Below, piece after piece: positions 1 through 9,100 of a DNA stretch of 16,944 nucleotides (position 1 is its first letter; each line of letters begins with the position of its first letter). The position numbers and the translations under genes are program-made. The notes under the pieces were generated by a model that saw only the letters and a program-made list of their open reading frames with translations, was not told the origin of the DNA and did not search any database. Origin of the DNA: Bacillota bacterium. GTDB taxonomy: Bacteria; Bacillota; Clostridia; Saccharofermentanales; Saccharofermentanaceae. The stretch covers positions 1 through 16,944 of the forward strand of contig JAEWUD010000035.1 in NCBI GenBank assembly GCA_023397475.1. The letters are read 5' to 3'.

Positions 1-120
1 GCAACACCTACCTCAGCACCGACAGTTACTCCGACACCGACTCCGACTCCTACACCAACACCGACTCCTACACCAACTCCGACTCCAACTCCGACACCAA
101 CTCCTACACCAACGCCGGTT
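1..120 (+). repeat. Thr-Pro low-complexity linker repeat
   Basis: In frame with the toxin, about 40 codons alternate Thr and Pro (ACN/CCN) almost perfectly, after a short ATPTSAPTV start. The DNA is a degenerate 6-base repeat built on CCGACT, CCTACA and CCAACT. Such extended linkers usually space a wall- or membrane-proximal part from an ectodomain. Its left end is outside the window. Confidence 0.85.
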
Positions 121-3100
121 TCAGAAAATTTTGAATATGACCTAGGGAAGAAAGAAATCAAGGTCTTATCAATATATCCAAGAACTAATGTTGTTGAGAG
201 TAAATTCGAGTTATTTTTAGAAACTCATCCTCTTCCGGATGACTTATCTTTGTCAATCGATTCTGTCTATCTGACTGCATTCAATGGAGATCCGAACAAA
301 TATTTAAAGGATGCACAGGGGAACTATCAATATGATCTCGTTACTGTTGGAGTCGCGGATGCGAATTACTATATGGATATTAGCGGCGTTGCGAGAGTGG
401 CTCTTAAAGACTATATTCAACATGGATTTGGATTCCTGACTTTTCATAACACAATATGTATAGGTGATACAGGTACAAATCCAGTTCCGGCAGGACAAGG
501 CATGTACGCACCTACTTCTACAATAACACCACTCATTGGGTATCATTGGAATATGGATGCACTTATTCTGGATACGGTAAAAATTGTAACCACACCTACG
601 AATATTGTCGGTAATAGCAGCGGTAGCGACAACATATTACAGAACTCTCTACGTATTCGTAAGGAAGGCCAAATCGTTCAATATCCATTCAATTTGATGA
701 CCGGTGAAAAGCTTGCTATTGATAATGGTAACTACTACACTCTGGATGCCAATACCTCACATTCCATTAATGAATTTGCCTATGGTGACGTTTGGGTAGA
801 TTACTCAACATCGCTTATTAACACCGGCAGCATTTTGTCGAGCTATGGAGGTCGGACAGGTACCAATAATTTCTATCTTACGACGACCGGTAATGTTGGC
901 ATGTCACAAATGGGACATCGATCGAATTTTAGTGATGACGAGATTCAGCTGATGATCAACACGATGTTCTATCTGTCTCAGAAGCCGAAGTGTGAATTAT
1001 GTGAGAACAGAGAAGTCGATATCATCTGGGATTCAAGCACCTTATCGTCGAAGTTACAGCAATTTTCGGATGGTTGTTTCGAATTGGGAAGCAATATTAC
1101 TTTACCGGCAGATTGGGTTCCGATCAGCGGGTTTACAGGTCACTTCTTTACGAACAACTACACGGTATCCTATGATCCTGAGTTGCCGGAAATAAACCGG
1201 AAGATTTTTCAAGATTCTGCCAAGATGGAGGGGTTAGCGCTTGATTCCTCAGGTCATACTTTGAGCTTTGTTGACATCACGTTAGGTAATGAAAACAACA
1301 CCTATACAACGACGACAGATATCTCCGGAAAATACTCGATTTCGGGTATATCGGCAGGAACATACTCCATTTCTATCAATGGCGATGAAGCGTTGCCTGT
1401 ATATGTTATCGGTGACATCGAAATCAAGCTCCCAATCATTCAGAATATTACCACGGAATCCGAGAGCTACAGTGTGGAATTCGTCCCCAATCTGGATAAC
1501 GTAACCGGTGTGCCCCCGGCCACCTTGTATACGTTGAGCGGAACTTCTATTGTCTTGCCGGCGAATACATTTTCGCGACAATACTTCGAGTTCCTATCCT
1601 GGGATAACGGGATAGAGGACTATCTGCCCGGCGATCTTTATGAAGTGACGAGTAATTTGGTATTCTCTGCAGTTTGGAAGGATTATCGAGACTTTACCTC
1701 GCCGACGGTAACCGGAATCTCTCCGGATGTAGCTAGATTGGGTCAATCTGCTGTACTTAAAATTAGCGCGATAGACAATGCATCTGTGGCATCGATCTCT
1801 GCGTTCTATCGTGCGGTTGGAACTGAGGAATGGATTTTCATTGGTGAATCGGCCTCAAGTAATAACATATCGAAAATTCTATGGAACACGCAGGGATTAA
1901 ATGGTGATTATCAGGTTAGAGCTATTGCCAAGGATACAAGCGGCAACCTGAGCTCGAATCAAGTTTACAGAGAATATTCTGTCGATACGACCGGCATATC
2001 GAAAATTATAATAGATCAAGCGGAGGCTTTCTCCAATTATGCGAAAATCACCTGGAATGAAGTCCCGGATGACGATTTCGCATATTTCCAAGTCGAGCAG
2101 CTTGTTGAGGGTGAATATGTTGCTGTTGGCGTTGTTGCCAATACTATGGGTTTCTTTGTCCAGAATCTTCTTCCTAATACCCAATACGACTTCCGCGTCG
2201 TGGGATATGACAATTTGAATAATCGGGGCGAAGCATCGGATATTGTTACTCTAACGACGATATCTGATACCGTGAAGCCGCAGATCACAGAGGTGAGTCC
2301 GGTTCAATCTCGATACAAGGACCATATTTCGCTATCGGCAACCGTGACCGACAATGTCGGCTGTTCATCTATGACGATAAGCTATCGAATGTTACAGGGA
2401 GCATGGACAGAACTGGTCACCTTGAATGCTTCTGTTATTCAATCTGAGAATAGTTTCTCGTATGAATGGGATATCAGCGGACTTCCTGAAGGAACAATCT
2501 ATGTCATGTTCACGGCTGCGGATGAGGCAGGAAATGAGAATTTTGTCATCGATGGAGCGCCCATCGAATGCGAATATGTAATTGATCGAACAGCTCCTGC
2601 AGCGGTAACGAATCTGATTGCAGAAGGAGACGGCGGATGCGTCGAATTAACGTGGGATATTCCAGCCGAATCTGATGTTTCGCATTACTTGGTATATCGC
2701 TCAACAGACGCTGTAAACTTCAATTCCATTGGAGAATGTTCAACGCTGAATTACTTCGATACGACGGTTTCCTACGATTCTACATATCAGTATCAACTTG
2801 TGGCCGTAGACATTGCAGGAAATTCGAGTGCATTCTCTGAATCTATAGAAACAATGGTGTCGCCGGACTTCATTGCGCCGCAGATTCGAAGTATCAGTCC
2901 GAAGCGCGGGAACAATGTCACGGCTAATGCCAATATTCAGATTCTGGCGACAGATAATGCAGCGCTTGATTCTGTGTTTGTTGAGTATTCTCCTTCCGGG
3001 ATGAATCAGTGGCAGACCATCGCTTCTCAAGAAGCAAGCGATCAATACTTTGTACTTTCAACAGCCTGGAATACGACAGGTTTGCCGGATGGAATCTATG

Positions 3101-6100
3101 ATTTCAGAGCAAAAGCGACCGATGAGAACGGAAACTCCAGTGAATACTATTCATATAGTTATCTGCTGGACACAGCCGCGCCGCAGGCAGCGAACGTGAC
3201 CTTAACACAGGGAAACTGGCAGATTGATTTATTATGGGGAGTATCTCCGGAGATAGATTTCGCGAAGTATGAGATATATCGTAAAGCCGAAGGGGAAACG
3301 AAATATTCCTACGTAACGGAACAAACATCAACATCCTACACAGACATGAATGTAGTTCCCGAGTCTACCTATACATACATGATCAAGAGTTATGACAAGT
3401 GTGGAAACCATGTTGACAGTAACTCAGTGAGCGGAATAGCGTATCGGATTGATACTGTCGCACCGGTAGCATTCGCTACCGAAACCGTTACCACAATCGC
3501 GGGAAATAGTTTCGCGCTCGATGCAACAGGTTCCAGTGACAATGTCGGAATTGTCTCCTATGAATGGAATATGGGAGGTGGCAATACTCTCACAGGTTCG
3601 CAGGTGATTTTCTCGTACGCAGAGCCTGGAGATTACAATGTCGTGTTAACTGTTCGCGATGATTATGGGAATTCCGATACAGCGAACTGTTTTGTTAAGG
3701 TATATGGCCCGGAAGAAGCAGGTATCGCAACAGTAAAAATTGTAAATACAGAGGAAGTTCCTATACCCGGTGCGAACGTTTATCTTCGTACGAGTTCGGG
3801 TGATTCGCTGAGTTTTATTGCAAACGATGAAGGCGAGATTACTCTTGCCGCGACACCGAGTATGTACAGCGTCGCAGCGTATGCACCGGATTACTTACCG
3901 AATGAGAAAATTATAACTGTTATAGGCGGTGCAACTCAATCATTTACTCTTCCCCTCACGAAGGGAGATCTCGTAACCGGAGCGGTTTCATCTCATTTGA
4001 TGAGTTTTGAGGAAATGATTGCATATGGAATCGATTTTGAGGACGAAACGAATCTGGTGCAGTATAAGTTCGAAATTCAATTGACTTTTCAACAGAAACC
4101 GATACCTGTTGTATATGAGTATATTTTTGATGGGGAAAGCTATATTCCAGCTGGGAATCCGGGTATTCCCATCCAGATTCATGGAATCGGTTCAGAGTAC
4201 ATCAATAATGTCGAGACCCCTATTCTGGCGTATGTTCGAACGACGCAAGAAATCGCATGGCTCAAGAATATGTATCTTGTTACATTAGGTGTTATCAACA
4301 ATGCAGGGGAACAGTTCTATCTATCGGACTGTTATGGAGAGCTGAAACTATCAGGACCTGTTTCGCTTGCGGCGACTCGACCAGAAGGTGGTCCTGGAGG
4401 CGCGATTATGTCTCCGAATGCTGGTGTATCGAGTACCCAAGATGAGTCGCAAAATGTAGATAATGGAGCACAGATTACAGAAAATGGATCACAGACATCA
4501 AATGAGGTGTTGCAAGATGCCGGATCATATCCGTTCGCGACTAAGTACGCTGGTTCAAGTGGATATGTCCAGGATATGTACTACATTGGAGGACAACAGA
4601 AATCAAGCGTTTCCTGGTGCGTAAAATCAGATACTGCCGGCACATACGATATTGGTGCTCATTTCCAAGGAAACCTGCAACCGTTTAATGTTCCGGTTTC
4701 AGCTGACTTTGTTACCAGTCAGGAATTCTATTTAGAGGGAGCTGGTATTCTTATCAGATTGATGCCCGAACAATCGGCGTACATTGGCGAGAATTACTTC
4801 ATTCAGTTTGCGGTGGAAAACACTTCATCATCTCCAATATATACCCTTACCACCACTTTTGGCGAGTATGTTGATCCGGGATACTCTTATAAGGTTAAGG
4901 TCATCGATGGGAATACTGGAGAACTCATAGAATACGAGGGGTCTAGACCTCCACGGTTCAACATGGATGTTCCGACGGAATGTCGAAGCATTCCGGTTAC
5001 TTACGGCGGTGAATCTCTATCTATCAAGATGTTAATGCCTGGGGAATCAATTTATGGAACCTTCTGTACAACATTTAAAGGAGATGGCGATCCCAGTAAG
5101 GTCTATTACGAGCTGTTAGAATATTTGGTTACCGATTTGAGTGAAACTAATACTGCTGTGAAGGTCTCGGTAGAGCCGATACCAAGCCATATAACGCAGT
5201 ATAACGTGAAAGTAATAACCGTAGACACCTTGTGGGGTGATCCGGTTGACTTTATGACCGGTGCATACCTTGACAGCGTGTCGACATTATCGGTGTCAGG
5301 TGCAACGACATTGTCGCTTGATTTCGACTACAACTCACTGTCTACTGACAAAAAGGGTGAAGTAGGATACGGATGGAGTCACGCATATGAGAATGAGATA
5401 AGGGTCGAAGAAGGACAAACAAGATTCTATTGGACACCAACAAATTTCCTGTCCTTTATTCCGGATACGGCAATCGAAAATACAGCGTTTGGAACGATCG
5501 TAGACGGAGAGATAGTGTTGCAGGAGAACACTTCACTTGCAGCCGATTATACATGCATCAGCTATGGAATGAAGGGGTATACGCTGTCTCGCGATGCCAG
5601 CGGTTTGTATGTTATGCGTTCTCCTTTGGGCGACATTTACGAATTTAATACCGATGGGAAGCTCACAAAGATATGTGATGCGAGCGGAAGAATGATTACA
5701 CTCGCTCACCAGGATCTGCTTACAACGATAACTGATGCCAGCTCCGGTATGCATCTCTACTTGCATTATGACGCGGCCGGACATATAACGTCGGTGACAG
5801 ATGATACAGGTAGAAGCAGCACATTTAGCTATACCGGGGACTATTTAACGAGTTTTACCAACCCCCTCGGAGAGACGATAACATACACCTATGATGCAGC
5901 CGGGAAACTATCAGAAGTGAAGAATGATTCCGGTCTCGTCGCTGTGTCAAACACGTACGACGGGACAGGTCGCGTTCTGACCCAGGATGACGGAGATGCC
6001 GCAACGCCCCTGACAATTTTTACATATACGGATGATTCTGAAACCGGTAGCACGCATGTCGAGATAACGGATCGGAATGGGAATACTCTGAAGGCGAAAA

Positions 6101-9100
6101 CCGATAGGTTCGGACGCCTGCTAAGTACGGTGGATCAGAATGGTAACGGAAGCATTTTTACCTATGACTTGAGCGGATATTTGATCTCAGAGACCAATTC
6201 CGTCGGGAATACTGTCTACTATGAATATGATTCTAATGGCAATCGTTCCATCGTACGGGATATGTATAGTAATGCAACGCAATTCTCCTATGATGATCGT
6301 GGCAATATCACTTCAATAACCGGAGCGGACGGAACAAGTTATTCCTATACTTATGACAATCGTAATCTGCTCATCTCGGAGAAAGATGAATATGGAATCA
6401 ATACGGCGTATACGTATAACGACTCTGCGCAAATTCTAACGAAATCTATATCCGGTAAAGGCACACAGTCTTACGAATATACCGGTGGACGACTCTCAAC
6501 CACGACGGATCTTGCCGGAAATTCTATGACATACCAGTATGATGCAGTCGGGAACCTGATTTCTCTTACAGATCGAGAAGGCGCTGTAACAAGCTTCGCG
6601 TATGACATTCTAGGCAGAGTGATCAGTAAGACCAATGCTCTGGGCGGTACGATTACCTATGAATATGATAATGTAGGCAATCAAACGAGAATTACCGACG
6701 AGAAAGGGAATTCGACTGTCTTCGAATATGCGAACGGCAGGCTTGTGAAACAGATCTATCCGGATGGTACCTTTATCTCCTACAAGTATGACGGTGAGGG
6801 CAACGTTATCCAGCAAATTGATCCGGATGGCAAGATTACGAATACCATTTACGATGGTGTCGGAAATCCGATTAAGTCCATGATAGGCGATCTGACGGAG
6901 ACATACACATTTGATGGATCTAATAATTTACTAACATCGACAGACGCAAATGGAATGACGACAAGTTATTCCTACTATCCGAACGGTTCTTTATATCAAA
7001 TCACATATCCTGACGGAACCCGGGATCTCTATACCTATAACGAGAGGTGGCAGCTAATAAATGTCACTGACGGTGCGAATCATGTAACTTCCTACGAATA
7101 TGATGCAGCAGGTAATGTCACATGTGTCAGGGATGCGCTCGGAAACGAGACACGATCTCTCTTTGACTCGTATGGAAATCTATTGTCAACAACTGATCCT
7201 CTGGGCAACAAGACATCTTATACGTATGATGTCATGGGAAACTGTATCTCGAAAACGGATGCTCTTGGACAGACCTACCATTTCGAGTATGACAAAGAGA
7301 ACCGACTAATCAGTACATGGACCGACACGTCCATCGGAACGATCAGAAATTCGTACAAATATGACGCACTTGGAAGAGTGATAGAGTCCATTGATGCGAA
7401 CGGGAACAGTTGGTATGTCTCATACGACGCAACCGGGAATGTATTAGAAATTAAAGATGCGATGGGTAACATCGTGTCACAGAATACGTATAATAACCTG
7501 AACCAGGTTGTGACCAGTACTGACGCGCTCGGCACGGCAAGTCAATTTTCCTATAACGAGGCCGGAGCCATTAGTAATGTTGTCGCATGTCTTAACACCA
7601 CATCGCAATCAAGCACAGTGTATTCATATGATCAATACGGAAGGATAGAGAGTGTTGTTGATCCGCTACAGGGAACAACCATAAATGAATTCGATAATAC
7701 AGGAAACATTACTTCTCAGACGGATCCGAACGGTGGATCTACATCGTTTGAATACGATTCGATGGGCAGAATTACCGCGGTGATAAACGCGATCGGTAGC
7801 GAGTTCAACTATATATACAATTCATCCGGACTGCTCTCAGAATCAACAAACGGAAGAGGTCAGGTAAGTCATTTCACATATGATGCAATCGGCCGCATTA
7901 CGTCGATGACGGACGAACTCGGTACCATTCATTACACGTATGACAAGAATAGCAACCTACTCACGATACAGGATGAGAATGGAACAATTTCGCGTCAATA
8001 CGACGCGATGAACCGCGTCACCACGTACACAGACTGTAACGGAAAGACGATCAAGTATGGATCTGATGAACTTGGGAACCTGATAACGCTAACGTATCCC
8101 GGAGGAAGAATTGTTCGTTACAGCTACAACATAGACTGTAGCCTGAAGAAGGTTACAGACTGGAACGGTCGCGAGACCGTCTACACTTACAACGCTAACG
8201 GACAAATGATATCTGTCAGCCGTCCCGATGGAAGCGTCGAGAACTACGGATATGATGCCAAAGGACAACGTATTTCACAGGAAAACACAAACGGAACCAC
8301 ATCTATCAATAGTTATCAATATGGATATGACAACGCAGGAAATATAACAACCATCTCCAACTCCGAGAGCATTTCTCCCGAGGGACTCTCGGATGTGCTC
8401 ATGACGTATGACTCGGCCAATCGTTTGCTCACGTTCAATGGAGAGGTCATCCGTTACGACAATGACGGCAATATGCTCTATGGCCCCTTGAACGGAGTGA
8501 TGACCGAATTCACCTACGACTGCAGAAATCGACTTGTTCGCGCAGGTGATACAACGTACGAGTATGATGCGGAGAATCAGAGAACGGCGGTATCTGATTC
8601 CTCGAAACGCATCGAGTACATCACGAATTCGAACAGTTCACTCTCGCAGATCCTGAGCTCTACAGTCTATACAAAAACTTCGAACGGCCAATACTCGACG
8701 ACAGGTACGGAAACGAATTACATCTACGGTATAGGATTGACCGCAGAAGAGAGTTCTGAGCGTGGTTATCTGACCTATCATTTCAATCAGATCGGAAGCA
8801 CGACAGCCATTACAGACGCTTCAGGACGCATCGTCCGTTCCTTCGCATACGGAACCTACGGAGAACTTCTAGGCGGTGAGACGGACGGCATTCAGTTCCT
8901 CTACAATGGGCAGTACGGTATCGTTACCGATGATAACGGTTTATATCAGATGCGTTCGCGGTACTATAACGCGGATATCAAGCGGTTTATCAATCAAGAC
9001 ATCCTCTATGGTAACATCTCAGACAGCCAGAGCATGAACCGCTATGCCTACGTTCAGGGGAATCCCATTAACGCACTGGATCCCTTCGGTCTATCTGCGA

